64,000 nt of DNA from Flammulina velutipes (taxonomy: Eukaryota; Basidiomycota; Agaricomycetes; Agaricales; Physalacriaceae), in contig CM022373.1 of assembly GCA_011800155.1 (NCBI GenBank), positions 2,232,001-2,296,000 on the forward strand, written 5' to 3'. The position numbers and the translations under genes are program-made. Positions 35,189-47,628 of the stretch are shown here, piece by piece. Position 1 is the first letter of the stretch. Each line of letters starts with the position of its first letter. Under the pieces are notes generated by a model. It had not been told where the DNA came from, did not search any database, and saw only the letters and a program-made list of their open reading frames with translations.

Positions 35189-38100
35189 ATGTCCTCCAGT
35201 CGGTCCAATTCGGCGGCATCTGTGGCGCAAAGCCATTCGTCTCGACGTGATCACCACTCAGTGTCATCATCGACTTCAGCTTCAACGCGCAGTGAGCGGG
35301 GAGGCTCCCGGTCAACGAATAGCGTGCGTGGCCTGAATCTCTGGCAAAAACTGAATGTTCAACGTCGTATAGCCAGCAGTAGAATCAGCAGTGACACGAC
35401 TGTTAATGTCTATAAAGCAGCTGCTCGAGGCCCTAACACAATGGAGCCAGATGAAAGTGGATGAAGTGCATGTCAGCGACGTCTATGTACGCCTGGGAAA
35501 CGACTTTAATGCAGCGGTAGCGGCGTTCTCTGCGTTTAACATTGAAATGAAGTGTGTGGCAGTTTCTTTGTCGCGATTTACAATTTACGCTTAGCCAGCG
35601 AACTCTTGAACGTGCCCGACGATTTGCGTACCGTGCTCGAGCAATGCCTGGCAGAAGATCCGACCAAGGACAACCTCGAAATTTACCTGCCTAATGTGCG
35701 GCAAATTATCACCAATCTGCTGCAAGGGCTTCGTGGAAAGCAATCGATATACAGACGTATTGTGTCTGATCACAAACGAGTGTCAGAATCATCCACTCAC
35801 GACCGCACAGAAAGCCGGTCATCGCGCTCGTCGAAGAGAGACCACCGAAGCCAGTTATCGAGGACCGTAACCGACGACGAAATGCGAAGAAGTATGACAT
35901 CTTCAAGCAGGCGGAAAGAGCTGTCCGCCACCGAGCTCACTAACGGGAACGGATTCGTCGGCGGATTTTCTCCTCAAATAACATCCTCTAGTCTTGTACC
36001 AGAAGAGGCAGAAGATTTTCCCAACCCTCACGACCGGAGCAGCAGCAGCTATCGTCGACACATATCATCCTCTCAACTCAAGCTCGAGGCCTCGGCAGAG
36101 TCAGCAGAACCATCATCGCCGTCACCACCGGCTGTGCCATCGGTACAAGTGATTGAAGTTCCCGCGGCAGCAGCAGTACCAGCAAGTGTCAAAAGATACT
36201 CCCTAGTAGACAAGCCCATGTCCCCTCCCGTCATTGTCGAACCTGCTAGTCCAGACGCTCCGACCACGCCTGATCAGGATGCCCGCCCTACATCCTCCTC
36301 ATCGACGAATACTCCGACACCTACCCCTCCCCCGTCTGCAACACCAGATTCTCCTCCACTGGATGCCATCCAGGCTCCTGCAATTGCGAATTCACTCGCT
36401 GCTCTCAAGAAAAGTGAAACTCTGGAACGTCGAGCATCTAAACGCTTTTCGACATATAATATATCCAAGATGACAGGTGGCGCTACAGCACGCGAACGAC
36501 CGGGACGTAGTCAATCAAATCGACGTTCTATGGCCGTCTCATCTGCGCTTACTCCCAACGAGCTTGCCGTGTTGACTGAGGTTGACGACGAGGAGGTTAT
36601 CACACCCTCTCCGGGTAGTCGAGCAGGCAGTTCACTGTCCATGCGTCCATCCCTTTCACGTAGCGTGACTCCGGACCGTCGAGGTGTTCCCCCGTTGCCT
36701 AAGACACCAACACCCGAACCCATGGAGAGACGTCCAATAGCAGTTGAACCGTCGATTGAAGAAGTTCCCGAGCCTTCTAGTCTAACGGTCTTTTTGCAAC
36801 TTGGGAGAGAGGTCAAGAAAGCGAACATAGAGCCTGGGTTATCATTTTCCTCCCTACGAGTACTTTTCGTGGACAAATTTTCCTACAATCCCGGACTCGA
36901 GAACTTTCCTGCGATATACATCCGAGATCCGTCTAGCGGTGTGCAATACGAGCTAGAGGATATGGAGGAGGTGAAGGAGAAGTGTCTTCTTTCTCTCAAT
37001 ATTGAACGTGAGATTTATGGCATAATATGTTCGCCTTACGTTGACATAAGTTTTCTAGCCTTGGATCAAATCAAGCAGCACATCGATTCGCAAATATCAT
37101 CCCTCTCCCAGGATATCAAAGACCTTCGAACTGCTGTGTCCTCTAACACGCATCGCCAGTCATTCATCCCGTCGCCCATCCTCACCCATCCACTAGCAGA
37201 GAGTACGCCTGTTCCTCGTCCAACCGACAAACAGTTCCATACCGTTGCTCGCAGAATATCGAGATTCGTCGGTAATTCGCACACCCCATCATCCCCCACT
37301 GCGCCTCCCTTACCGATGATGCCCCAAATGACCGGCCAATCGCTACAACCTCAAATGACCGGTAGTTCTGTCTACTCCGAATACTCATCGCGAGTCATGT
37401 CCGACCTCAAAACACAATTCGACGAGGTGCAGAACCTTCGACGCGACCTCGGAGTGATGCGCCAGGTGTACACGGAGTTTGTGAAGCAGACCAAGGAGTC
37501 TTTGGGGACTTTACGGGCTCAAACGCAGACAGTGAAGCAGCTCGCAAATGTGAACGTAGGAGGCGCACGGGCTTTCATCGAGGAAGGGAAGAAAAATCTG
37601 GATACAAGAAGTCAGAACGTTCTTACTGGCGTCGAAAAACTGCAAGACACGGTAGAGGTGATGAAAGCGGACGTGATCAAGCGACATATCACACCCAAGG
37701 TCCAGTACATGAAGAACCTCAGGAAAGAGATCGATACCACCGCAGCCGAACTGGAGAGTTTACGCGAGCATATCATGACCGTGAAGCCAATGTGGAAGAA
37801 GACGTGGCAGGAGGAGCTGCAAAACATTGTCGAAGAACAGCAATTCCTCAACCACCAGGAAGAGTTTCTTAACGACCTTCTGGACGACCACAAGGCGCTT
37901 GTGGACGTTTTTGGCCACGTCGAGAAAGTCATTGACCTTAGGGGTACTACACCAGGCCGGATACCTCGGAATCGCAGCTACAGGCCTCCACCACCACCGG
38001 AGGAGGGCCATAATGCACTGAGCACGGTTATGCTGGAGATTCGGGGAGCGGCTGTGGATCCGGAGAAGAGGATGAAGGCCATAGAGGAGAATCAGAAGTT

Positions 38101-38293
38101 GCGGAAGAAGGAACTGGATAGCCGTACGGACGAGCTTCATTCAGAGCTGACAGATTTCGTGGGCGGGAAGAGGCTGAAGATGACAGGTGGCGCAGAGGAG
38201 ACTGAGCGAGTACGACAGAAGCGGAATGACATGACACTGAAAGCTATGTTTACGGGGGGCGAAGTGTCGCCGCTGGGGTCTCCCGGACTGTAG
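35189..38293 (+). CDS. Bud6/Aip3 actin- and formin-interacting protein
   Basis: Bud6 binds actin monomers and formins and helps nucleate actin cables at sites of polarised growth. The start at 35189 gives a Ser/Arg-rich N-terminus. Two introns join A-V-E-S-A-V-T-R-L-L-M-S-I-K-Q-L-L-E-A-L-T-Q-W to S-S-E-L-L-N-V-P-D-D-L-R-T. A long disordered Pro/Ser-rich region follows. The AIP3 domain begins near 36780 with L-T-V-F-L-Q-L-G-R-E-V-K-K-A and R-V-L-F-V-D-K-F-S-Y-N-P-G. A long coiled coil (about 37400-37950) and a basic C-terminus complete it. The whole AIP3 core sits in one large exon. The second donor (GTGTGG after K-S) is slightly unusual. Confidence 0.88.
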
Positions 38294-39008
38294 TTGCAGC
38301 TGGGAGATGTTTTAATCTTATTTCGAGCGGTGCATGTTTAGGGAAGACGTTATGTATTCATGTATCCTACTCTCAAATGTTTTCTTTGCTGTTTACAAGT
38401 TGTTGGCTTATTGTATACTATCGTTGTAGTCTCGCTCCCACATCGGTTCATTGACAGCGTTCTCCGTCTCAATATAGGCTATGGTGGTGCGCCGTTGGCA
38501 GTGGAATTCCGAGTGGAAAAAATCCTGTTGGGTTAAGTGTGACATATAGATGCGTCACGATCTGGGTTGTCCAATGACAGCCAACCAACAGTCAACTTCA
38601 CTCAATTTGTGCGCGGTTCGATCTTACGGATGTGGCTCTAAAGCTGGATGTCTTTCATAGTTGCGGACTATCAGCGCTTCGGGATCGTCCTGAGCGTCAA
38701 AAGGGCTGTTTACTCCGATATCCCTTTGTTCTCCTTTCCCTTGTACTCTGTCAATGACAAAGCAACCAGGGAACTGGTTTCTACGCCTCTTAATGGAAGA
38801 ATAACGCGTGTTGTATTCGTTGGCATGGCTGGAGACGATGAGCTGACAATAGCGAGTCCACTTCAAAGTGCTTATAAGGGCATTGGAGCTCAGGTACCGG
38901 AGGTCAGCTCATGAATCCCGTTTGAGCGCATCTCACATTTGCTCTACAGCACTTGGAATTCAGCTTTTACCCGACTTTCTTTGCTTTATTCCCTCCCCCC
39001 ACGTCTCG
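38294..39008. other. Intergenic region
   Basis: This 715-bp stretch lies between BUD6 and the DUF6699-type gene, both plus strand. An open frame at 38648-38914 has no recognisable features. No repeat is seen. Confidence 0.35.
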
Positions 39009-40934
39009 ATGGCCTCCTATGGCTACTCAGCTGTCCATCCATGTTTTCGAGCCGCGGAATACAGCTCACATTACGTTGATATTGTGGCCTCTCTGATCCA
39101 CGACTGTCTATTAGCCGCCGAATACATTCACGTCCACAACGAACCCGCCTCACTTTTCCTTCTCCGTGGCATGCTACTGTCAATGGCCATAACGTCGTAC
39201 GACCTGGCCAGCGTGCAGGACGAGGACGGCGTCAGCATTCTATGCGATCTGGCGAACTTTCGGTCAACGCTCCTAGACGCCAACAGCGAACTCAATCACG
39301 ATCAAGTCCGAAGAGACTTTCACATTCTCATTAGGCGAATGATACCCCGTGATCGAGCAACGCGTCCATGGTATTGGCAAGGAAGCCTTGTCGATCCCAC
39401 TGCTTTTCTTGCCATTATACGAGGCATCGAGAGCCAATTATCAACCAATCACCTCGAGAGCGCTTCACCTGTTCTCGAACAATACCGTGAAAGCATACGA
39501 GATTACTTCAGAGGAAGTCCTAGACAGGTCCCAACTATACGGCTGTCATCGAATGAGGGTATTGGTCGAGTGCGAGAAGACCACATATTCCTTGACATCC
39601 TTCGTGGTATCCAGATGCTATTCAGCGACGCTCGCCATGGTATGATGCTTTCCCAGATGGTATCTCTACAGCAGGACAACATTGCGACAATCTATTCAAG
39701 GAGCTCGCCTCTGGATCTTATCGTCATCCGAGACGTAATATGTGGAATTATGCCCGGACCATCTATCTTAACAGTATCTACTGCTGTGACATGGTTCCTG
39801 CCAAACGCATTGAATGATCTTACCAACGGTATATGTGAGCAGTCTTTCCAACGTATATCTATATATATTGCTTAACAGTGCACAGTTCGCCGTCAATCAG
39901 ATTTCGATCTCGCAGACATGTATCTACAGATCATTCGCAACGTAACAACACATCCAATGCGCGCGGAACGAGAGTTGCGTTCTCTCATTCAGGCAGTCGA
40001 AGACATCGTGGCCGGCTATAATCCACTCACTTCTTCAATACCGTCCACTTCAACACCAACCCGGCGCTCAAGACGATTGCAGGCTTCTCCGCGTAATTTC
40101 CCTCCAGAAGAAGGATCGCCTATTGAGCAGGTACACCTTCACGTATGTAATCCATTCTCTTGCGAGTCCTTAAGGAGAGTTAATCATTCTTCCCCGGACG
40201 CTCAGCCAACACCGGCTTTGTTTACGCCACCACCAACTTCAGAACCTACTCTGTTCATCCCTCATCCTCAGGCCACTCCCGTTATGCCTAACGATTCTGT
40301 CTTCCCCGGACCCGCGCCTGTGACCCAAAGTCCCACTGACATCGTGCGCCAAATCAACCCCGCCATCTTTTCTGGTGGCACCTGCTGGAGTGAACTCTGG
40401 TGGGACATCATCTACGATCCCCAAACCGCACGTACCGTCAACACCGGTCCCTTCGGGCAATTTCGCGTGCCATTGGACCTGAATGCAGACGCATTTGACT
40501 TTTCCTGGAACGTCCGCAAGGTGCACTTTATCACCAATATACCGCAGATCAATTATTGGATGGAGGGTGGCCATTGGGGGCCGCTCATATTGGAGGAGAA
40601 GGGGCCTATTAGCATCAAGGCGGTGACAGAGAAGGTGCATGAATACTTCAAGAAGCCTCTTACTGGGGCGGAGATGGAGAGGCTGACGTCTCTTCATGGA
40701 CCGTATGCGATGTCTCATTTGTCTGCATCGCAACGTGCGCGCAACAGGGATGCGAATGGTTACCAGCCTCCAGGTGGAAGCAAGTACCTGCGTAGTGACC
40801 TTTTGGCAGTGATGAGGAGAGTGAAGGGGTTCTCTGTTGTTTTTGATTTGAGGGCCAGGATATGGAAGGTGTCCATCGACTTTGCGGAAGGTCCGGTGCC
40901 GGATTGGTGGCGTCAAGAGCGTTATCAGTCTTGA
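39009..40934 (+). CDS. DUF6699-like domain protein with long N-terminal region
   Basis: The start at 39009 (M-A-S-Y-G-Y-S-A-V-H-P) opens a helical N-terminal region of about 280 residues that I do not recognise (for example D-I-L-R-G-I-Q-M-L-F-S-D-A-R-H-G). One intron near 39830-39890, ending at CACAG, removes a stop and continues as V-R-R-Q-S-D-F-D-L-A-D-M-Y-L. A Pro-rich linker leads to a C-terminal domain with C-W-S-E-L-W-W-D-I-I-Y-D-P, W-G-P-L-I-L and I-S-I-K-A-V-T-E-K-V-H-E-Y-F-K-K-P-L-T, the pattern of DUF6699 found in many Agaricomycete proteins. The function is unknown. Most DUF6699 proteins are shorter, so the N-terminal extension is unusual. Confidence 0.65.
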
Positions 40935-41352
40935 CCTTGTCCCTCACTGCGTACTTTCGTTATTTTCGTCTTCTTTAAACTTATCTATGTACTCTATCTG
41001 CTATAATTTACCATTACGATTATAATAACTGCATTTCCTAGAACTTGCCACGTCAGAGGACACCCTCATCGAGCAATTGGTTTACCCGAACTTCTCTGAG
41101 CCTCACACTCTCGGTAGCAGGCCTTTTTTCAGAGAGTCATTACGGAATAATTTATGGATTTTACTGCAAGTTTAATCACTCAAGCCAACCTCGAAGACGA
41201 TAGATACTTTGCCTGAGCGCGCCACATATATGAGTTATGAGTATTTTGAACTGCAATTGATCGCCACTGTTCTTGAATTTTGTTCTGTCCTGTTGACCAC
41301 ATGCTGTACCGTACGTATGTGTGTTATTTTATGACTATTGGCATTGATCGGT
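40935..41352. other. Convergent intergenic region
   Basis: This 418-bp gap lies between two 3' ends. It is AT-rich with no gene or repeat that I can see. Confidence 0.35.
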
Positions 41353-42755
41353 TTATTCAGCCCAGATGAAGGCCAATTTCGATGCAAGATCTGGCATCCT
41401 GCCCTTTACTAAATTCTCCATGATTTCCCTCTCATCCGACGTCGGTTGAACTACCAGCATGAACCAGAGACGCACAGTCACGAGAGAAGGGAAACGACGC
41501 GAGATGGTGTTGGCGAGCGCTTTCCAATTCAGAAACAGGTCTCCGATATGGTCCTGTGATTCATGCTCCTCTTGCGCCTCAAATCTGAAGCTGAACATGG
41601 TGAGTAGAGGGCAGGGCACTGTCGAGAGGCTCGTAAACATTGAAGCAATCGCATCCATCTCCACCTGGAGTTCAGAAGCATCGCCGTCGAACGCAATGTC
41701 CTCGATCGTTACCGTTTGCAATGCTCGCAGATTTAGATTAGCGGTAGGTTGAACTATGTAACATGATGATAAGTTTCTGGTCAAGTCACTCAGGGAACAC
41801 GCTTACTGGAAATCACCATGTCAGACGATATCACCAACTCCTCTAACGTACCAGATACATCCTTCAAAAGCCGCGTGAACTCTTCACCGGACAGGTATGT
41901 TGTATGCAAGAGTTCTATCCTGCGGAGTGGCGAAGACGCCAGAGCACCTCCAAGCCAATATAGATATGGCAATCTACTGTGGCCTGTTAGACTTAAGACT
42001 TGAAGATGGGATAATTGGCCAAGGAAGGGTGCATGCACGTCGCCAGGAGGTGGAGGTATCAAGCCATTTGTCCATGTGATGGACTGGACCTTTGCAAAGA
42101 CGCTCAGGACCATCCTAGCGTCGTCGGTGACAAGTGGAGTGCATGAAAAGGATATGTCGGTTGCCGCAGGGAATGAGCGAAAGAAGGATTCTGTGACTGG
42201 TGTAAATCGGGGAGCATGAAATGCAAAATTCTGGTGCGTGGGCAGGCCCGTCCAGGTAAAACTGTAGACAGATGGCATAGTAGGGATTGCCGGAATGTCT
42301 GCAGGAGATAAGTCCATCTTCCTGATTTCGTCCATGGCTCTGAGGAACTCTGCGCGATATCCTTCAGGACGCTCTCCGTTATCATCTCTCGGGAATCTAG
42401 TACCAATGTCTTCTATTAGTCGTTCTAGCTTGCGTGTCCCGGGTGCAAATACAACGCGGCGAACGTATGTGATGACATGAGGCATGGATTCCGCGATGGC
42501 ATTCCAACGTACAAAGTCAGTCTTGGAGCAGAAATCTGCCGTAGAAAACAGATATCGCAAGGATACCGCGCGCCACGACTTGGAGACGTATGAAGTGCTG
42601 TGGATAGACTGAACGTCGTATTCAACCCGGGAAATAATCTGGTCCAGTAATTCCGTAGGGCACCTATTGAAAGCATCTGAATAGATATGAGTAAGCAATA
42701 TATGGTGCAGAAGAGCGTACTTACCACAAGGAGGAGTTACTAGAGTAACCGACAT
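41353..42755 (-). CDS. F-box/LRR-type protein
   Basis: The start at 42755 (M-S-V-T-L-V-T-P-P-C) precedes a 46-base intron, then the F-box R-C-P-T-E-L-L-D-Q-I-I-S-R-V with S-Y-V-S-K-S-W-R-A-V-S-L-R-Y-L-F. Leucine-rich segments follow (L-S-H-L-Q-V-L-S-L-T-G, P-L-R-R-I-E-L-L). A second intron near 41765-41815 joins V-I-S to Q-P-T-A-N-L-N-L-R-A-L. The stop is at 41353. F-box proteins recruit substrates to SCF ubiquitin ligases; this one is of the large lineage-expanded mushroom class with no known target. Confidence 0.75.
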
Positions 42756-42973
42756 GGTAGTACGAACTTGAGTTGGACTTGAGCGTCTACGGACCGATCA
42801 TCCGAAAGTTGGCTGGATTCGCTAAGTATGTCTGTCTTCGCAGGAACGTCGAGTCGAGCTTGAAGAAAGTAAGCTCTAGGCTGAACGCCAATGTTAAACG
42901 TTGAACACGCAGCTGTACCCTCTGTCCAATGACCCAGTAGTTGTACTGTCTTGGTATACTTCTCAGTAATATG

Positions 42974-44141
42974 TTACATCATCACCACGGTAGGTGTATA
43001 GATCGACTCTGAAGCCCATTTATGCTTCAATGCCTTCACGTCACTCTTGTCACTGTTCCGCCCTTCTATAGCATCTCGTATAAGCTCCATATTTTTATCC
43101 GTCATGGGAGTTCGCATTTTGAACGTATCTTGAATATCGTACCGTATGTAGTTGTTGATACATCTTTTTTTTCTCGGTTCAGTCAAGCAACAAAAATAAC
43201 ATCAGACAGACTCACTCGATACACGTCACTGCCGTCTTCGGTTTCGTCGACATCTCACCAGTTATCGCTGACTGCCAGCTGAACCCTTCTTGGTCAAGAG
43301 CCCTCTCAATGGCAAACTGATTGATGTGTACCGGAACAGAGAGTGTGTGATTCCCTGAGTCGTTTCCTTTGCTCCATTCCAGTACCACGACATGGTCGGC
43401 CCCGAGGCCTTGGGCGGTAAGCTGACGACGGACCCGCTTGAAGTTCTCTGCGAGTGGTGCACGCAGGACGTTTTCACGAGCAGCTTCAACACGGTTCAGC
43501 TGGAACATCCCCTGGAGTTTACCAACCTCTGGAGGAGGTTTGCCTTGACGCATCGACATGAGGGTTACAATGCTAGCCGGTTCGACGCCAACGATTATCT
43601 TTGCGAGGAGGGGCACATCCGGCGAATGTTTGCCAGACTTCAGATCGAAGATATGTACCAAAGCCATATGCAGAAAGAACAGTAGCATTTGGTTGCCTAG
43701 AATACGCTTCACGATTGGAGAAAACCCTGTTTCTTCGAAGATACAAACTGGTTTGTGTAGAGGCCTATGAATATAGAGGTCAAAATCGCGCACAAACCGC
43801 TTTGACTTGTGCGTACCACGCCTTCTTTTGACACTAAGCACTGGATGTCAGTATTCTGAGCCTGATATGCACGTAATTGCCTTACTTCTTTGGAGCAATA
43901 CCAGGCCGCTTTGCACTGTTGACAATTATTACCTTGTGGCCAAAGAAAGAAAGAAAGAACGTACATTGCTGCATTTCTGCAATTGCTTCTCTCGCGGTCC
44001 CGGTACAAAGCAACAATGCGTGCACATTATATCACAGCGTGACCCTTTCATGTCCTCCTTGGGGGGCAGCTCATCATAGAACCTTTTGGTCATATCAGCT
44101 CCCCGAACACTCAGTATCTCTGCGTCTGGAAAAAAGTCCAT
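42974..44141 (-). CDS. MYND-type zinc-finger protein
   Basis: The start at 44141 gives M-D-F-F-P-D-A-E-I-L. A MYND finger is assembled only after splicing: C-T-H-C ... [28 protein letters not shown], with introns inside it. One has its acceptor at CAACAG before C-K-A-A-W; another starts at GTAAGG after S-K-E; the next starts at GTACGC inside A-W. The spacing C-x2-C-x4-Y-C-x3-C-x7-H-x3-C then fits the MYND consensus exactly, which supports the model. The rest (one exon to about 43212, then a final exon to 42974) has no domain I recognise. Such Agaricomycete MYND proteins are numerous; the finger mediates protein binding. Confidence 0.7.
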
Positions 44142-44410
44142 GATGGTGAGAAAGCAAGCCTGTTATGTATCTAACCAAATGCGGACGCGATATCGGATGC
44201 AATATTTAGCAGGGTTCAGCTGCACGATCGCGATTTGGTGGATCAGAAATTGAGCTATGCAGACCTGCGTCGGAGAAGAGTCGATTCGCTTGAGCTGCGA
44301 GCAGATGCTTGAGACGAGCGAAATTTTAATGAAAGCGCAATAAAGATCACGTGATCGATGGACGGAAACTATTGATTCCAGCGGCCAGCCGGACCGGGAT
44401 CGGGGTCTTG

Positions 44411-46160
44411 ATGTCCTCGTTCATCTCGCTGCCCGCAGAACTACTCACGGAATGCTTGCTGCACCTGGATGCAATTTCAATGACACGATGTCGGCTGGTA
44501 CGTCCCAATTGACTCTCCTTAATTTGTATCTCACCCTGCTGCAGGTCTGCAAAACGCTGAACGACATTGTCGCCAGCTCTATCTTACTGCAATACAAACT
44601 CGAACTTGAATTCGATGATCTCGACGATCCTGGAATATGCAGAGGATTTATGGCCGATCGACACCGAAGGCTCCTTCATTCTCGTGCTGTATGGGCTCAT
44701 CTCCGCTGGAACAATATGACCAGGACACCGATGCCTGGGTCATGTAGTGCATATGAGGTCGTAGGAGGGAAATTCGTCAAGATGCTCTGGGGAAAGGATT
44801 TCAGCGTCGTAACTCTGCCGACCAGCCAATCTGGTGCCACTTTTGAGAGGATGGTCGATTTGGAAGGAATGATTAAGGATTTTGCGATGGATCCGAGCCA
44901 GGATTTCATAGCTTACTTGGAGGACGATGGAACGTGAGCGACCATTCATTCTTGGAACTGCAAAATAAACTAACGATGCTGTAGGCCACCGTCATATTCA
45001 TTCTCCCGCAAGTTTACTATGCACCTCCGAACCCTCTCGAAAAACAAGCCACATCCAGAAGCCAGCCAGTCTGCCCTATACTTTACTATTGAAGCGGATG
45101 AGCTCTGGGCTAACATGCTAGGTCTTGTCACCATCCAGATGATGGATGACACCCTAGCCTTATTCGTTCGCAACCCTCTCACGACGTCTCGTCTCATAAT
45201 CTGGAATTGGAAAAGCGGAGAAAAAATACTGGTGTGTCTCAATGTTCACCTTCAAGGAAATTAAATTAATTGAAGACAGGATGACGAGACAGAGGAAATT
45301 AATCGCGTGTACCACTTTGGATTTATAGACCGTACGACCTACATTCTCACTTCTATCATCGGGCGCGGATCCATTTACATTATGAAGCTTCGCAGTGGAA
45401 CGTTACGTCCAATCGTCATTTTATGGCTGCCAGAAATAAAGAGCGGTGTCAAAGTTGACCATATTACGACCCACACTAGCGCTATCCCCCAGAATCCAAC
45501 CGCGTTGTCGCCCAGACAGGATCGACAAATACATACATTCTCCGTGCTATACTCGCCAAGACTTATACACGATGAGCAGACGACCCACTGCTTGTTCGTG
45601 CATAACGACCTTCTCTTAAAGTACGCGGATGCCTACGATTCGGCTAGCGAGCCCGTGTATGTCGGGTGGGAGAAGTGGGGACGAAGCCACACTCGCTTCC
45701 AAAGGATACCTGGCATCTATCATTGGATGAGGTGCGTTAATAAAATGATGCTAGAGATTGTTGCTCATGAGGCTTAGGTATACTTGCGGGCAAAAGGTCG
45801 TCTGTCCCGCCGTCCCAGGCCAGCGTCGTGTTCAAGTTTATGACTTCAATGTCCATACGTCGCGCCTCTTAGCACCAAACCCCTCCCTCTACGTAGTACT
45901 GGAGGATTCCGTAATCGAGGCTAAGGATATCTTCACACGGGATGTCCGGACGTGTCTGCCATACTACAGTTTGACATGTCAAGTGCCTGACCAGTATTCT
46001 GGATTTATGATTGACGAGCAACGCATCATCGGGCTGAAGGTCTGTGCTTCATACTTCCAACGACTTGCTTGTTCTGATAGCAATGCATCAGTCACTTGAT
46101 GGCCCAGACGGTCTCGAACTCCAATTTATCGATGTATTTTGCTTTCCAAGTAACTACTAA
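44411..46160 (+). CDS. F-box domain protein (beta-propeller-like C-terminus)
   Basis: The start at 44411 gives the F-box S-F-I-S-L-P-A-E-L-L-T-E-C-L-L-H-L-D, then R-C-R-L joined by a 47-base intron to V-C-K-T-L-N-D-I-V. The following exons (introns near 44936, 45231, 45731 and 46043) carry repeated beta-rich segments typical of mushroom F-box proteins: D-F-A-M-D-P-S-Q-D-F-I-A-Y, N-M-L-G-L-V-T-I-Q-M-M-D-D and R-L-I-I-W-N-W-K-S-G. The last exon follows an intron with donor GTGCTT and ends L-Q-F-I-D-V-F-C-F-P-S-N-Y. The likely role is as a substrate adaptor of an SCF ubiquitin ligase; the target is unknown. Confidence 0.72.
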
Positions 46161-46311
46161 GTTGCGGCTTATCGACAACCCCTACCTCTTCATCTATCCT
46201 GGACAGTCCGAAATCATCACATAACCATAGGGCGTTTCTAGTGCTGGAAATGACAAAGGCTTCAATCTTACAACGAAACAGGGTATGCATTGCCATAATT
46301 TCCGAAAGACC

Positions 46312-47221
46312 CTACACGCCACACTCAAGTCTTACACTACGAATGGTCGCTTTGACCTCATCTGGCGTCTTTTCCCAGTTGACTGGACCATTTGCCCATG
46401 CCGCCGTACCTGGTGCGCCACTCGCATCCCATATTCCCAACTGGAGTCTCATTTCGTGGGTCGGATAGGTAAACCGGCCTTTGCGAAAAGTTTGTGCTAC
46501 AGTGGACGATTAAGTCAGTCTCTTCCTGCAATAAACCCAGTTTACTGACCTTTGGTCAGAGTCCTTGCGACACGGCCATCCAAGCTCCACTGAATCCTCT
46601 CTTCGTTCCAATCGATGGTATACGCGTGCATCCCGCCGATGTCACCGACGTCTTCTATGGACGAGTATGTGCCGTATTCCGGTGGTGCACCTGGATAGGG
46701 CGGGGCGTATATGTTGGTTTGCCAATGGTCCTGGTCTCCGCCAAGGAGCTCGATATCGATTTCATCGCCCGAATCGCCTGAAGAAGAGGATATGGTCAAA
46801 TAAAGTTGATAAGGGCGTTAATTAGGAAGGATGGACGGACCCGTGCTAATCATGACAACCGCCGTGACCAGTCCCGCCACTTTAGGCGCTGTAACCTCGA
46901 AAGTCGCCTTTCCTTGGCTACGGGAAGCATCTGTCAAAGGCGAGACAAAAGGAAGAATAGCGGGCAGACTTACGACATCACGAACGTCGAATTGAAAGTG
47001 GCGCCCTCGCCGACTTTGTCGTTCACGCCTTTACTGGATTTGACGGGACCGCGAGGTTTTCGCATGTACAGCTCGAGACCGTCGTCTGAGAGAGAGTATT
47101 GTCTTGGAGAGTCCATAGGCGTGAAGCCTTCGAGCGAAGCGAAGGTGGTATAGAAAGGTTGACAGGTAGCGTGAACGTAGATTGTCGATGGAAGCAGGAG
47201 TAGGACAAGAGAGAAGAACAT
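46312..47221 (-). CDS. Secreted glycoside hydrolase family 16 (CRH-like)
   Basis: CRH-type GH16 enzymes act on cell-wall glucan and chitin, often as transglycosylases. The start at 47221 gives a signal peptide (M-F-F-S-L-V-L-L-L-L-P-S-T-I-Y-V-H-A). Splicing joins F-V-M-S to Q-G-K-A-T-F-E-V-T-A-P-K, then S-T-G-D-S-G-D-E-I-D-I-E-L-L-G-G-D. This is the GH16 active site with nucleophile Glu, assisting Asp and acid/base Glu (46749-46766). A third intron removes a short stretch and restores Q-L-G-I-W-D-A-S-G-A-P-G-T-A-A-W. The stop after R-L-E-C-G-V leaves no GPI-anchor signal, unlike many fungal CRH proteins. The gene lies upstream of, and on the same strand as, the GH105 gene's 3' side. Confidence 0.83.
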
Positions 47222-47628
47222 TGTTGAGGAGGGTGTAGACGCAGTGATAGTAGAAGGAGACCAAGTTAGATTAGTGATCGAGAGCTCGCATTTCTTATTT
47301 AAGGGTTTACAGAAGGACAAAACAAAATCTCACATGGGCGTAATACCGAGATATATATTTCCTCCAAGATACGCGAGACTAAAATACAGGTTTGTCTATT
47401 TCCTATGCTTCAGAGAGACAGGTGGCGTCAATTCAAATTGCCATTGAAGGTGGCCAAAGAGCACGTGACCGGTTTCGGATACTCGCCCCGCAACGCGTCG
47501 CGCGAATCGGACGCGACGTTTCATCATTACCGCCATGAGTTCATCAACACTCATCTATTATTCTCAGTATATTCATCATCCTCGCAACCTATAATTGATC
47601 TACTTCCAGTTTGCCCTCTCGCATTGTC
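47222..47628. other. Intergenic region
   Basis: This 407-bp stretch lies between the GH16 start and the GH105 stop, both minus strand, so it should contain the GH16 promoter. No gene is seen. Confidence 0.4.

Noticed and set aside
40239..40916. 225-codon minus-strand open frame opposite the DUF6699 domain
   Set aside because: Antisense shadow of a sense exon with recognised domain pattern.
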